Assembly: GCA_937872095.1 (NCBI GenBank)
Contig: CALMNW010000101.1
Coordinates: 80,023-144,022, forward strand
Length of the DNA: 64,000 bases
Direction: 5' to 3'
From: an uncultured Verrucomicrobiota bacterium
Lineage (GTDB): Bacteria > Verrucomicrobiota > Kiritimatiellia > CAIQIC01 > Lenti-01
Position numbers and translations under genes: made by a program. Each line of letters starts with the position of its first letter. Positions within the stretch are counted from its first letter, which is position 1. The notes under the pieces were generated by a model, which was not told the DNA's origin, ran no database searches, and was given only the letters and a program-made list of their open reading frames with translations. Below, in pieces: positions 24,256 through 32,929 of the stretch.

Positions 24256-25368
24256 TTAAGCCGGCTTTTCGATCGTTCCCGAGGCCAGCACCGCGTCGCC
24301 GTCGTAGAACACCGCGATTTGACCCGGCGTGATCGAAAGCTGCGGCTCGTCGAAGCGGACGATCAGTCGGCCGTTTTCCGCCGACACGGCGGCCGGCGCC
24401 GCGCGATGCCGCTGGCGAATCTGCACCGCGCAACGGAACGGCCGCTCCGGCGGCCCGGCCAGGCCGATCCAGTTCAGGTCGGCGGCGACCAGGTCCCGCG
24501 CATACAGCTCTTCGCGGGGCCCCACCACCACGCGGTTGCGCGCGGCGTCGATCTCCAGCACGTACCACGGCGTGCCGCCGCCGCCCAGTTCGAGACCTTT
24601 CCGCTGGCCGATCGTGTAGCGGATCACGCCCCGGTGCTGCCCCAGCACGGTCCCGTCGCGGGTCACGAAATCTCCCGGCCGCGCATCGCCGGGCCGGAAC
24701 AGCACCGCATAATCCGCGCACTCGATGAAGTCCTGGCTCTCGTCCTTGCCCGCCAGATCGTCCCAGCCCTGCTCGCGGGCGATTTCCTTGACCTCGCCCT
24801 TGCGCAGATCGCCCAGCGGGAAGACCAGTTCCGCGAGCTGTTCCGGCTTCAAGCGCGATAAAAAGTACGATTGGTCCTTGTCGGCGTCCTGGCCCCGCAG
24901 GAGCAGCCAGCGCCCGCTCGCTTCGTCGAACCGCGTCCGCGCGTAGTGGCCCGTGGCGAACCGGTCGAACGCCACCCCCTGCGCCCGGGCCTGCGCGAGC
25001 AGAAAGCCGAACTTCATCCGCTGGTTGCAGCGCACGCAGGGATTCGGCGTGCGCCCCGCCAGGTATTCCTCGCGGAAATAGTCCAGGACGGTCTGCTTGT
25101 ATTCCTCCGCCAGCCGCACCACGCGGTGTTCGATCCCCAGCCGCGCGGCGACGTCCGCCGCCGCCTCCAGATCGCGCGCCTCCCCGGGCCCGAAACAGCC
25201 CGACAGGCCCAGATCCGGAATCGGCACGGAGCCGTCCCAGATGCTCATCGTCAGGCCGACCACGTCCCAGCCGGCGCGCTTCAGCAACCAAGCGGCGACG
25301 GCCGAATCCACGCCTCCGCTCAATCCCACCGCCGCGATTTTCCGCCGTCCGCTCATATGCCGTTGCAT
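24256..25368 (-). CDS. mnmA: tRNA-specific 2-thiouridylase MnmA
   Basis: A 370-residue cytoplasmic enzyme that thiolates U34 of tRNA-Lys, -Glu and -Gln using ATP and a sulfur relay. PP-loop GLSGGVDSAVAAW is near residues 15-27, the first active-site region reads NPCVRCNQRMKFG and the central domain YTIGQRKGL is intact. Oddity: the second catalytic Cys, usually four residues after Ser in a DSxxxC motif, is displaced (DESQDFIEC). The chosen ATG at 25368 has GGAGG 7 nt upstream; the ATG four codons later is also possible. Confidence 0.92.
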   Translation of the reverse strand: MQRHMSGRRKIAAVGLSGGVDSAVAAWLLKRAGWDVVGLTMSIWDGSVPIPDLGLSGCFGPGEARDLEAAADVAARLGIEHRVVRLAEEYKQTVLDYFREEYLAGRTPNPCVRCNQRMKFGFLLAQARAQGVAFDRFATGHYARTRFDEASGRWLLLRGQDADKDQSYFLSRLKPEQLAELVFPLGDLRKGEVKEIAREQGWDDLAGKDESQDFIECADYAVLFRPGDARPGDFVTRDGTVLGQHRGVIRYTIGQRKGLELGGGGTPWYVLEIDAARNRVVVGPREELYARDLVAADLNWIGLAGPPERPFRCAVQIRQRHRAAPAAVSAENGRLIVRFDEPQLSITPGQIAVFYDGDAVLASGTIEKPA

Positions 25369-25404
25369 CCTACCCCCTCCCCCCTTCCCGCGCAAATTCT
25401 CTGA

Positions 25405-25433
25405 TTGTCGCTCTTTCCGCCATTTCGTATGGT
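25405..25433 (+). promoter_or_regulatory. Promoter of the sugar transferase run
   Basis: -35 TTGTCG (25405-25410), 17-bp spacer, -10 TATGGT (25428-25433), 12 bp before the ATG at 25446. Confidence 0.45.
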
Positions 25434-25445
25434 ATTCCGACAGCC

Positions 25446-26882
25446 ATGCAAGCCCCTCGGGACAATTTCGACGCTTTTTGCAGTCTTCTCGCCGGATTTG
25501 CCGATGCCGCGGCCGCGTTCGGCGGCGTGATGCTGGCGGTCTGGATCCGTTTCGACTCGGGGCTCATTCCCCTCCAACACAACGAGATCTTGCCGCCGCG
25601 CTTCATGTACGTCGCCGCTGCCGGCGTGCTGGCCCCGCTGCTCGTGATCATCTTCCGCCAGATCGGCCTCTATTCCCGGCCCCAGCTCGGACCGTTCGGC
25701 GACAAGTTGCCGCGCATCGTCCGAGGCGTGGCCATCACGTTGGCCACGGCGCTGGTGCTTTCGTTCGGCTATCGTCCGCCAGGCTGGCCGCCCTACTCCC
25801 GTACCGTCGCGCTGCTGGCGTTTCTCACCGTGCTGCTGGTCGTGCTTCTGGAGCGCTTCGCCCTCTTCCGCAGCGAACTCCACTGGGCGCGCCGGACCGC
25901 GCCCATCCGCCGCGTGCTGATCATCGGCGTCGGCGATCTGGCCGCGCGCATCCGCCGCGCCCTCGAGCGCGAACCGCGTCTGCGCTCGCGCCTCGCCGGT
26001 TATTTGCTCCCCGTCGATCCCGGCGGCCGCGAAGTAGCCCTCTCCTCCGCCATCACCCCCAAGCTCGTCAAAGGCCACGTCGGCGAACTGGAAAAGGTCG
26101 TCGCCGAGGAACAGATCGACGAGGTCATCCTGGCGGACACGACCATCTCGCACAAGCGCCTCACCGAAATCCTTTTCCACTGCGAACGCAACCTGATCCC
26201 CTTCCGCATGGTGCCCGACCTCTACGACGTGCTCACGGCGCGCGTCCGCGTCAACCACGTCTCCGACATCCCCCTGCTCGGCATGGCGGATTGGCCCCTC
26301 GACGCCTTCTGGAACCGCGTCCTGAAGCGCCTCGAGGATCTCGCCGGCGCCGCCGTCGGGTTGCTGCTCTCCGCGCCGTTGATCCTCGTCGCCGCGCCGC
26401 TGATCAAGCGCAGCTCCCCGGGCCCCGTGTTCTACGGCCAGGTCCGCTGCGGCATCGCCGGCAAGCCCTTCACCATCTACAAGCTCCGCACCATGCCCGT
26501 CGACGCCGAGGTCGGCACCGGCCCGGTTTGGGCCGTGCCCGACGATCCCCGCCGCACCCGCATCGGCGAATTCCTCCGCAAATGGAACCTCGACGAGCTG
26601 CCGCAGTTCTGGAACGTGTTCAAAGGCGACATGTCCCTCGTCGGCCCCCGCCCCGAACGCCCGCACTTCGTCGAGCAGTTCAAAGACGACGTCGGCCACT
26701 ACATGACCCGCCACGTTTCCCGCCCCGGCATGACCGGCTGGGCCCAGGTCAACGGGCTGCGCGGCGACACCTCCATCGAGGACCGCGTCCAGCACGACCT
26801 CTACTACCTCGAAAACTGGTCGCTGTCCTTCGACCTCAAGATCCTCATCCAAACCTTCTTCAACCGCCAGAACGCCTACTAG
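25446..26882 (+). CDS. Polyprenyl glycosylphosphotransferase (exopolysaccharide initiation)
   Basis: A 478-residue WcaJ/WbaP-type enzyme that links a sugar-1-phosphate to undecaprenyl phosphate, the first step of exopolysaccharide or O-antigen assembly. Four N-terminal membrane helices, a CoA-binding-like middle domain (RRVLIIGVGDLAARI, about 158-172), one further helix (AAVGLLLSAPLILVAAPLI) and the C-terminal catalytic domain with KLRTMPVDAE, RKWNLDELPQFWNVFKGDMS and VGPRPERP motifs. The next two genes follow closely, so it heads a polysaccharide-related run. Confidence 0.93.
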   Translation: MQAPRDNFDAFCSLLAGFADAAAAFGGVMLAVWIRFDSGLIPLQHNEILPPRFMYVAAAGVLAPLLVIIFRQIGLYSRPQLGPFGDKLPRIVRGVAITLATALVLSFGYRPPGWPPYSRTVALLAFLTVLLVVLLERFALFRSELHWARRTAPIRRVLIIGVGDLAARIRRALEREPRLRSRLAGYLLPVDPGGREVALSSAITPKLVKGHVGELEKVVAEEQIDEVILADTTISHKRLTEILFHCERNLIPFRMVPDLYDVLTARVRVNHVSDIPLLGMADWPLDAFWNRVLKRLEDLAGAAVGLLLSAPLILVAAPLIKRSSPGPVFYGQVRCGIAGKPFTIYKLRTMPVDAEVGTGPVWAVPDDPRRTRIGEFLRKWNLDELPQFWNVFKGDMSLVGPRPERPHFVEQFKDDVGHYMTRHVSRPGMTGWAQVNGLRGDTSIEDRVQHDLYYLENWSLSFDLKILIQTFFNRQNAY

Positions 26883-26887
26883 CGACC

Positions 26888-27592
26888 ATGGCCAAGCCCC
26901 CCCTGAAAGCCTGCGTCCTCATCCCCGCCTACAACGAGGAAAAGCGCGTCGGCGCCGTCGTCCGCGAAACGCTCGAGTATTGCCCCGACGTGGTCGTCAT
27001 CGACGACGGTTCGCCCGACGACACCGACCGGGCCGCCGCGGAAGCCGGCGCGACCGTGCTCGAGCACGTCCACAACCAGGGCAAGGGCGCTGCCCTCCAG
27101 ACCGGCTTCGACTACGCCCGCGAGCACGGCTACGACCTCGCCATCACCATGGACGCCGACGGCCAGCACGCCCCCTCCGACATCCCTGCTTTCCTCCAGG
27201 CCTACGAGCGCACCCACAGCCCCGTCCTCGTCGGCAACCGCATGGGCAACGTCGGCGCCATGCCCCCCCACCGCCGCTTCGTGAACCGGTTCATGTCCGA
27301 CCTGCTTTCCCGCGTCATGGGCCAGTACGTTCCCGACAGCCAGTGCGGCTTCCGCCTCTACCACCGCTCCGCCTTCCCCGAAGGCCCCTACGACGCCCAT
27401 TCCCAGCGCTTCGCCGCCGAATCGGAAATCCTCCTGCGCCTGTCCCTCCAAGGCCGCAAGATCGGCGCCGTCGTCATCCAGACCATCTACGGCGACGAAA
27501 AAAGCAAGGTCCACCCCTTCTTCGACACCATCCGCTTCTTCCGCATGCTCCACCGCTTCCGCAAAATCAAAAAGGAATATCTTTCCCGATGA
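26888..27592 (+). CDS. GT2 family glycosyltransferase
   Basis: A 234-residue GT-A fold glycosyltransferase, dolichyl-phosphate-mannose-synthase-like. CVLIPAYNEEKRVG at the N-terminus binds the nucleotide, VVVIDDGSPDDT and the metal-binding DADGQHAPSD motif follow, and the acceptor region reads SQCGFRLYHRSAF. No membrane helices, so it acts at the cytoplasmic face. It begins 5 bp after the phosphotransferase stop and its own stop overlaps the next start (ATGA). Likely builds or modifies the same lipid-linked glycan (inference). Confidence 0.92.
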   Translation: MAKPPLKACVLIPAYNEEKRVGAVVRETLEYCPDVVVIDDGSPDDTDRAAAEAGATVLEHVHNQGKGAALQTGFDYAREHGYDLAITMDADGQHAPSDIPAFLQAYERTHSPVLVGNRMGNVGAMPPHRRFVNRFMSDLLSRVMGQYVPDSQCGFRLYHRSAFPEGPYDAHSQRFAAESEILLRLSLQGRKIGAVVIQTIYGDEKSKVHPFFDTIRFFRMLHRFRKIKKEYLSR

Positions 27593-28335
27593 AACGCCTG
27601 CTCGCCCTCGCTTTCGGCCTGGTCCCCGCCCTCGTTTTCGCCGTTCCGGAAACCGCGAACCGTGAACCGCTGAACCTTGAACCCCAAATGCTCGAACGCG
27701 CCAGCGCCGCGGCCGCCGTCGAAGTGCCCCATAAAAGCACCGGCCAGAAGGTCGCCGAATTCCTCCGCGGCAAGGGCCTTTCCAAGGATGCCGCCATCAT
27801 CGCCATCTCCACCCTCCCCATCGTCGAACTCCGCGGCGCGATTCCCGTCGGCCACGTTCTCGTTCCCGACTCCGACAAGTCCACGCGCCTCGGCCGCGAC
27901 GATCTCAAGCGCTCCGCCCGCATCTTCTTCTACGCCATCCTCGGCAACATGATTCCCGTTCCCTTCATCCTCCTGCTTCTGGGCCCCATTTCCCGCCTCT
28001 GCATGAAAGTGCCCCTCGGCAAGCGCTTCTTCGATTGGCTCTTCGCCCGCACCCGCCGCAAGACCGCCGACATCGAAAAATACGAAACCCTCGGCCTGAC
28101 CGTCTTCGTCGCCATCCCCCTGCCCGCCACCGGCGCTTGGACCGGCGCCATGGCCGGCTGGCTCCTCGGCATGAGCTTCGCCCACTGCATGCTGTCCATT
28201 TTCCTCGGCGTCCTCATCGCCGGCGTCGTGATGACCGCCCTGTCCCTCCTCGGCTGGATCGGCGCCGCCATCGCCGGCATCGTCCTCCTCGCCTTCTTCC
28301 TCGGCGTCCTCGCCAAGGCCCTCCAGAAGAAGTAG
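27589..28335 (+). CDS. COG2426 small multidrug export family membrane protein
   Basis: A 248-residue membrane protein of the COG2426 (Sm_multidrug_ex) family. The signature STLPIVELRGAIPVG, then NMIPVPFILLLLGP and FVAIPLPATGAWTGA, are present with four or five membrane helices. Transport function in this family is by name only. Oddity: between its signal-like N-terminus and the conserved domain lies a repeat-derived stretch ANREPLNLEP encoded by GAACC units (27656-27685). Coupled to the GT2 gene by ATGA. The second hairpin array lies just downstream. Confidence 0.85.
   Translation: MKRLLALAFGLVPALVFAVPETANREPLNLEPQMLERASAAAAVEVPHKSTGQKVAEFLRGKGLSKDAAIIAISTLPIVELRGAIPVGHVLVPDSDKSTRLGRDDLKRSARIFFYAILGNMIPVPFILLLLGPISRLCMKVPLGKRFFDWLFARTRRKTADIEKYETLGLTVFVAIPLPATGAWTGAMAGWLLGMSFAHCMLSIFLGVLIAGVVMTALSLLGWIGAAIAGIVLLAFFLGVLAKALQKK
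27656..27685 (+). repeat. GAACC microsatellite-like repeat inside a coding region
   Basis: Four GAACC units at 27657, 27664, 27672 and 27679 (steps 7, 8, 7 bp), in frame, encoding NREPLNLEP between the signal-like segment and the conserved domain of the COG2426 protein. Confidence 0.7.
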
Positions 28336-28349
28336 CCCCCTCCCGGGCA

Positions 28350-28470
28350 GGGAATCGCGGCTCAAAGTTTTACGTACTGTGGAAAACTTTTTTCCACACC
28401 GTGGAAAAATCGGCCAAAGTTTTTACGTGCTACGTAAAACTCGACGAAACTTTTTACGTTCTACGTAAAA
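28350..28470. repeat. 31-bp-phased hairpin array, copy B
   Basis: Same header (GGGAATCGCGGCTC, 28350-28363) and the same architecture as copy A at 11629. Four hairpins have centres at 28377, 28399, 28430 and 28461, i.e. a 22-bp step then 31-bp steps. The TTTTTCCAC-ACC-GTGGAAAAA and TTTTTACGT-GCT-ACGTAAAA hairpins are shared with copy A. It lies between the convergent stops of the COG2426 and ankyrin genes, ending 16 bp from the latter. Confidence 0.92.
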
Positions 28471-28486
28471 CTTCGGCCGACGGCGG

Positions 28487-31400
28487 TCAGGGCCCGGCCG
28501 GGGCCGCTTCGGCGGGGGCCCCGCGCCGCAGAACCGTGGCCACTTCGGCTTGCCCGGCGGCCACGGCCAGATCCAGCGCGGTCTGGCCGGCGGCGTTCGT
28601 GGCGCTCTCGTCGATATGCGCGTTCATCAGGGCCTTCGCGCACTCGGCGTAGCCGTTCAGCGCGGCATGGTGCAGCGGGGTCATCCCGTTTTCGTCCCGC
28701 ACGCCGAGATCGGCGCCGGCTTCGATCAACAGCCGCGCCGTCTTCGCACAGCGTTTGACATGGATCTGGCGGAAGCTCCGCATGTGTTCGTTTTCGCCGG
28801 GTTCGCGCCGGACCACGTCCAGCAGCAGCAGTGGGCTGCCGCCCTCTTCCGGCCGGACCGCCGCGCCCAGGCGCAACAGGTAGGGAATCTTCCAGCTCGA
28901 CCAAACGCTGGCGGCGTGGCGCAGGATCGTGGTGCCGTCGGCCCGCGGCGCGTTCAGGTCGGCGCCGTGCGCCAACAGCACCGGCACGACGTTGGTGGCC
29001 CACTGGTTGAGCGCCATCTCGAGCAGGCTCTCGTTGTCGCCGTCGACGGCGCAGGGATCGGCCCCCTCCGCCAGCAAGCGCTCCGCGGCTTCGGGATCGT
29101 CGTCGGAGACCGCCGCATGCAGGGCCGCCTCCTGCACGCACCGGCGCGACAGCGGCACGCGCACGTCGTTGTGCACGTCCCAATCGTTCGTCAGGCAAAC
29201 GACCACGGGATCGTCCAGCCGCGACGCCGAAGCGAAGCGATAGCAACCGGCCACCAGATTCCGCAGCGCAAACGAGCCATCCGTCTCCGTCCAAAACTCC
29301 ACGCCTCCGCCCGAATCGTTCGTGCCGCCGGCCTGCCGTCGAACCTGCAGGACGACGTTCCGCAACGGGGCGCCGGCTTCGTCCACGACCATGCCGCGGA
29401 TGGTCCCGCCGGGCTTGGGCGCGGTCAGCGTGCCCGGCGCGCCCTGCGCGCGCAACGCGTCGGTCACTTCCGGCCGGTTTTCCCAAACGGCCTCGTCCAG
29501 CGGCGTCCGGCCCCAGCGGTTGGTTTGCGCCAAATCGGCGCCGGCTTCGACCAGCTTCAACGCGATGGCCTTGTTCCCGTTCTCGCAGGCCAGATGCAGC
29601 GCGGTACAATCCATGTGGTCGCGCAAGCGGACGTCCGCCCCCGCCTTCAGCAAGAGATCGAGGTTGCCGGACTGCCCTTTCCTGGCGGCGATCATGAGCG
29701 GCGTCTGGCCCCAGCGGTTGGTCGCATCGACCTGCGCCCCCGCTTCCAGCAGGGCCAGCAGGTCGCGGGGCTGCTCCGCGGCCGCCGCATCGTGCAACGG
29801 AACAACCCCGCTTTTCGGGTCCCGCGCGTCCGGATCCGCCCCTTGCTTGAGCAACTGGGCGACGGACCCGTCGCGGGACGCACGGAAATGGAGCAACTTC
29901 CAATCGGGATCGCCGGCGCCGCGGATCTGGAAATCCACGTTTTCGATCGTTTCGTCGCGATTCGAGAGCACGACGGTTTTCCAAGTTTCGTCGTCGTAGC
30001 CCAGTAGAACGCGATAGGTGCCGAGTTTCAATCCATCGATGAAATAGCGGCCATCCCGGCCGGACACGCCAAAGCCGGATTCCTCCAGCTCTCCGCCATC
30101 GAGATAACAGCGCACCGACTCGCCCGCGATCGGCGCGCCGTTTTCGTCCCGGATCGTGCCGCTCAAGCCTCCCAGCGCTTTGGATTCCGTCACGGTACCG
30201 GGCGCCTCTCGCGCGCGCAGTTGTTGGACCACCTTCTCGCGTCCTTCCCAAACGGCGACGTCCAGCGGGGTGCGGCCGGCCTGGTTGGTCGCATCCAGCT
30301 TTGCTCCGGCCGCGAGCAACCGCGCAACGATGTTCGTGTCGCCCCGCCAGCAGGCGACGTGCAGGGCCGTCGCGCCTTCCGGGTCCGCCGCATCCACCTG
30401 GGCCCCGGCATCCAGCAACGCCTGGACCGTGTCCGCTTCTCCGTTTTCCGCCGCGATCATCAGCGCGGTCTGCCCAAGGGCATTGGTGTGGTTGGGATCG
30501 ACCCCGGCTCGCAACAGGTCCGCGACGAACGGCAGGCCCATCTGGAGATGGAACCCATACGCCAGATCGAGCGCCGCGGCACGCGTGCAATGCAGCACCG
30601 CGTTAGTGACGGCGGAATCCGGCTCGGTCAACGCCGCCGTCCACAAAATCCCGGGCTGCGACAAGACGCGGACGCGATATTCGCCGGGCTCCAGACGCGC
30701 GAAAAGAAAACGTCCGTCCGTTTCGGTAATCTCCAAAGGATCCTGCAGGCGGGGTTCCTCCCCGGCCGAACATTGCAAGGGGATGCGCGGCAGCGGCTGG
30801 CCCTGCTCGTCCAGCAAAACGCCGCTGATCGTTCCGCGCGGCGGCAGCTCCAAATGGCTCGGTTGGGCGCCGTTTTCCAGCAAGAAGGCCACGACATTGG
30901 TCTGGCCGCAGCGCGTGGCCAAATCCACGGCGGTGAAGCCCGCCGCATCGACGGCATCCACCCGCGCTCCGTTTTCCACCAAGGCCCGGAGCCCGTCCAA
31001 TTGGCTGGCAAATTGGGCCTGCCGCATCAGCAAGGTTTGGCCTTGGCCGTCGACGGCGTTCACGTCGGCCCCCTGCGCCACCAGTTCCGCGATCCGATTC
31101 GCATCGAGCCGCCCGAGCGACGCCAGCAATTTCTGGGTCGGCACCACGCCTTTTCCGATCCGCAGCAGCGGCATTTCCGCCTCGGGCGTTTCCGGCGACA
31201 GTTGCGCGACCAACACGGGATTCGACGCCATGCCGAGGATCGCGACGGCCAACGGACAAGGTTCCACGGACGGGAAGAAATAGGCGCCCTCCGCATCGGT
31301 CTTGGTCTGGCGATAGATTTTGCCGCGGGTATCGTTCAGCCACGCCAGTTCCACCTCGAGATCCGGCACCGGCCGATCGTTTTCATCGACGATCCGGCCG

Positions 31401-32116
31401 CGCACGGCCCCGGGCGGCGGCGCGAGCAGATCGTTGGTCGATGCGCCGTGGTCGAGCAGATAGGCCGCCATGTCCGGCAACCGACGCCACAAGGCGTGTT
31501 CATAGGGGGTCAGGGCGGCCGTGAACGGCGAATCGACCATGCCCCGCTGGTAGCGTTTGCGGCTTTCGGCGGCCGGCACCACGTCGATTTTCGCGCCGCC
31601 CTCGACCAGCGCCTGCACCACGCCCAAACCGGATTTCGCCGCGGCCTGCACCAACAGAGATGCCGGCCAGTCTTCCTGATTGGGATCGGCTCCGGCCGCG
31701 ATCAACTCCCGGATTTCCTCGACGCGGTCTTTCCAAACCGCCCGCCGCAACCGCCAGTTCAGATCCGCTTGGCGCGAAACCGGCACCCGCAGATCTTCCA
31801 AGACCATCCGGCCCGTGGTCAATTCGACCGCGAGCGGCTCGCTCCCCTCGCCCATGCCGTGGATCTCATAGGCACCCGCCGGCAACCCGGTGAATTCGAA
31901 ATCCAACTCGGCATCCGCCGGCCGCACGTAGTTTTCGGATTCCGTCGAACGGTAGTATTTTTCGCCGGTCAGCACGATGGCCGCCTGCGCGAGGCGGTTC
32001 CCCTGTTCGTCCACCGCGATGCCCCGGACGACGCCGGTTCCCTCCGGCTCGGATGCCAGGACCCATTCCGCCGCCCAAATGGCCGCAAAAATCAGCAGTC
32101 TGCCAACGGGCTTCAT
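28487..32116 (-). CDS. Large secreted ankyrin-repeat protein with carboxypeptidase-regulatory-like modules
   Basis: A 1209-residue exported protein. After a signal peptide (cut near VLAS-EPEG, residue 22) it has five modules, each a carboxypeptidase-regulatory-like beta-sandwich (G-x-I/V-x-G-x-V-x-D-E-x-G-x-P-L motif, starting near residues 26, 235, 426, 648 and 902) followed by a block of ankyrin repeats. Good ankyrin units read NALGQTALMIAAENG, EGATALHVACWRG and ENGMTPLHHAALNG. Ankyrins bind proteins; regulatory-like domains are common in surface proteins. The partner is unknown. It is third in a coupled run: its ATG overlaps the stop of a small protein (ATGA). Modules 4 and 5 are most alike, implying internal duplication. 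Confidence 0.85.
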   Translation of the reverse strand: MKPVGRLLIFAAIWAAEWVLASEPEGTGVVRGIAVDEQGNRLAQAAIVLTGEKYYRSTESENYVRPADAELDFEFTGLPAGAYEIHGMGEGSEPLAVELTTGRMVLEDLRVPVSRQADLNWRLRRAVWKDRVEEIRELIAAGADPNQEDWPASLLVQAAAKSGLGVVQALVEGGAKIDVVPAAESRKRYQRGMVDSPFTAALTPYEHALWRRLPDMAAYLLDHGASTNDLLAPPPGAVRGRIVDENDRPVPDLEVELAWLNDTRGKIYRQTKTDAEGAYFFPSVEPCPLAVAILGMASNPVLVAQLSPETPEAEMPLLRIGKGVVPTQKLLASLGRLDANRIAELVAQGADVNAVDGQGQTLLMRQAQFASQLDGLRALVENGARVDAVDAAGFTAVDLATRCGQTNVVAFLLENGAQPSHLELPPRGTISGVLLDEQGQPLPRIPLQCSAGEEPRLQDPLEITETDGRFLFARLEPGEYRVRVLSQPGILWTAALTEPDSAVTNAVLHCTRAAALDLAYGFHLQMGLPFVADLLRAGVDPNHTNALGQTALMIAAENGEADTVQALLDAGAQVDAADPEGATALHVACWRGDTNIVARLLAAGAKLDATNQAGRTPLDVAVWEGREKVVQQLRAREAPGTVTESKALGGLSGTIRDENGAPIAGESVRCYLDGGELEESGFGVSGRDGRYFIDGLKLGTYRVLLGYDDETWKTVVLSNRDETIENVDFQIRGAGDPDWKLLHFRASRDGSVAQLLKQGADPDARDPKSGVVPLHDAAAAEQPRDLLALLEAGAQVDATNRWGQTPLMIAARKGQSGNLDLLLKAGADVRLRDHMDCTALHLACENGNKAIALKLVEAGADLAQTNRWGRTPLDEAVWENRPEVTDALRAQGAPGTLTAPKPGGTIRGMVVDEAGAPLRNVVLQVRRQAGGTNDSGGGVEFWTETDGSFALRNLVAGCYRFASASRLDDPVVVCLTNDWDVHNDVRVPLSRRCVQEAALHAAVSDDDPEAAERLLAEGADPCAVDGDNESLLEMALNQWATNVVPVLLAHGADLNAPRADGTTILRHAASVWSSWKIPYLLRLGAAVRPEEGGSPLLLLDVVRREPGENEHMRSFRQIHVKRCAKTARLLIEAGADLGVRDENGMTPLHHAALNGYAECAKALMNAHIDESATNAAGQTALDLAVAAGQAEVATVLRRGAPAEAAPAGP

Positions 32117-32304
32117 CGGCTGCCGCGGCGCGGCTGATCGCCGGCGTTTTTGCCATAGGCCGGCAGGGACTCGGCTACGGTCTTCGGCCGTGCTTTCCGA
32201 AGCGACCGAGCCAGCGCATCCAATTCGCCCAACCGGCGCAAACGCCGCGCGATGCCCCCGGCGGACATGTCGCGATCGAGCTTGTGCTTCGATTCAGGCG
32301 CCAT
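32113..32304 (-). CDS. Small basic protein of unknown function
   Basis: A 63-residue, Arg/Lys-rich, mostly helical protein (GGIARRLRRLGELDALARSL in the middle). It starts 11 bp inside the 3' end of the nucleotidyltransferase gene and its stop overlaps the ankyrin gene start, so all three are likely translated together. The overlap on both sides is the main evidence that it is real. It could be a partner protein of the nucleotidyltransferase (inference). Confidence 0.55.
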   Translation of the reverse strand: MAPESKHKLDRDMSAGGIARRLRRLGELDALARSLRKARPKTVAESLPAYGKNAGDQPRRGSR

Positions 32305-32770
32305 GGTCCGCATCCTCATCCAACCGCAGGTGATCGATATCCGCCAGATCCTGCGGCCGCCCCGCATTGCGCTTGAGCCGGTTCAACCCCGCCCGCGATA
32401 CGACCCAAATCGTCCGGCCTTCCCATTCGTAGGCTTCCCGCCCGGCCCAAATATCGCCCAGAGCGGCATTGGCTTCGAGCAAATCCACGACCAAATGGTC
32501 TTCGTCCTCGAAGTGGACCAGCCGGTGGACCGTCACCGGAAAAGCGCCGTTCGTGAAATGCAAGGGTTCGGACTGGGCCTGCCCGAACCCGACGGCGCGC
32601 AAAGCCGCTTTGGCGCGGACGACGTCCTTCGGCAAGACCAGCAGATCGACGTCGTCCGTCGTGCGCACATAGCCGTGGAGCACCACCGCCAAGCCGCCGC
32701 ACAAGGCATAGGGGATCGTCTGGGCGTCCAAGACGGCGAGGATTTGCTTCAGTTTTTCCGCGATGTTCAT
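32294..32770 (-). CDS. Nucleotidyltransferase-fold protein (MNT/AbiEii-like)
   Basis: A 158-residue protein with a minimal nucleotidyltransferase core: an N-terminal helix (MNIAEKLKQILAVLDAQ), then ALCGGLAVVLHGYVRTTDDVDLLV, where GG and the DxD pair (DVD) form the nucleotide and metal site, and a later third-carboxylate candidate in HLVVDLLEAN. Similar small proteins include toxins or antitoxins that nucleotidylate RNA or partners; which applies is unknown. The ATG at 32770 was chosen over an upstream ATG because homologous domains begin at this helix. Overlaps the next small gene by 11 bp. Confidence 0.78.
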   Translation of the reverse strand: MNIAEKLKQILAVLDAQTIPYALCGGLAVVLHGYVRTTDDVDLLVLPKDVVRAKAALRAVGFGQAQSEPLHFTNGAFPVTVHRLVHFEDEDHLVVDLLEANAALGDIWAGREAYEWEGRTIWVVSRAGLNRLKRNAGRPQDLADIDHLRLDEDADHGA

Positions 32771-32929
32771 GCCGCAACAGCCATCCGATGGCGGCCAGTT
32801 TCGCCCACGTCGGCCCGGTCCCGCAACCAAAAACGCTTTCCCCGCTTCCGGTTTTGCAGAATATTCCTAAGAAACGCCGTTCCCGCCCGTTGACATGGCG
32901 AGATCCACCATGCGAAGCAAAGGTTCCAG

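Noticed and set aside
32889..32917. TTGACA before the ECF sigma gene as a promoter
   Set aside because: No acceptable -10 at 16-18 bp spacing (the hexamer there is CGAAGC).
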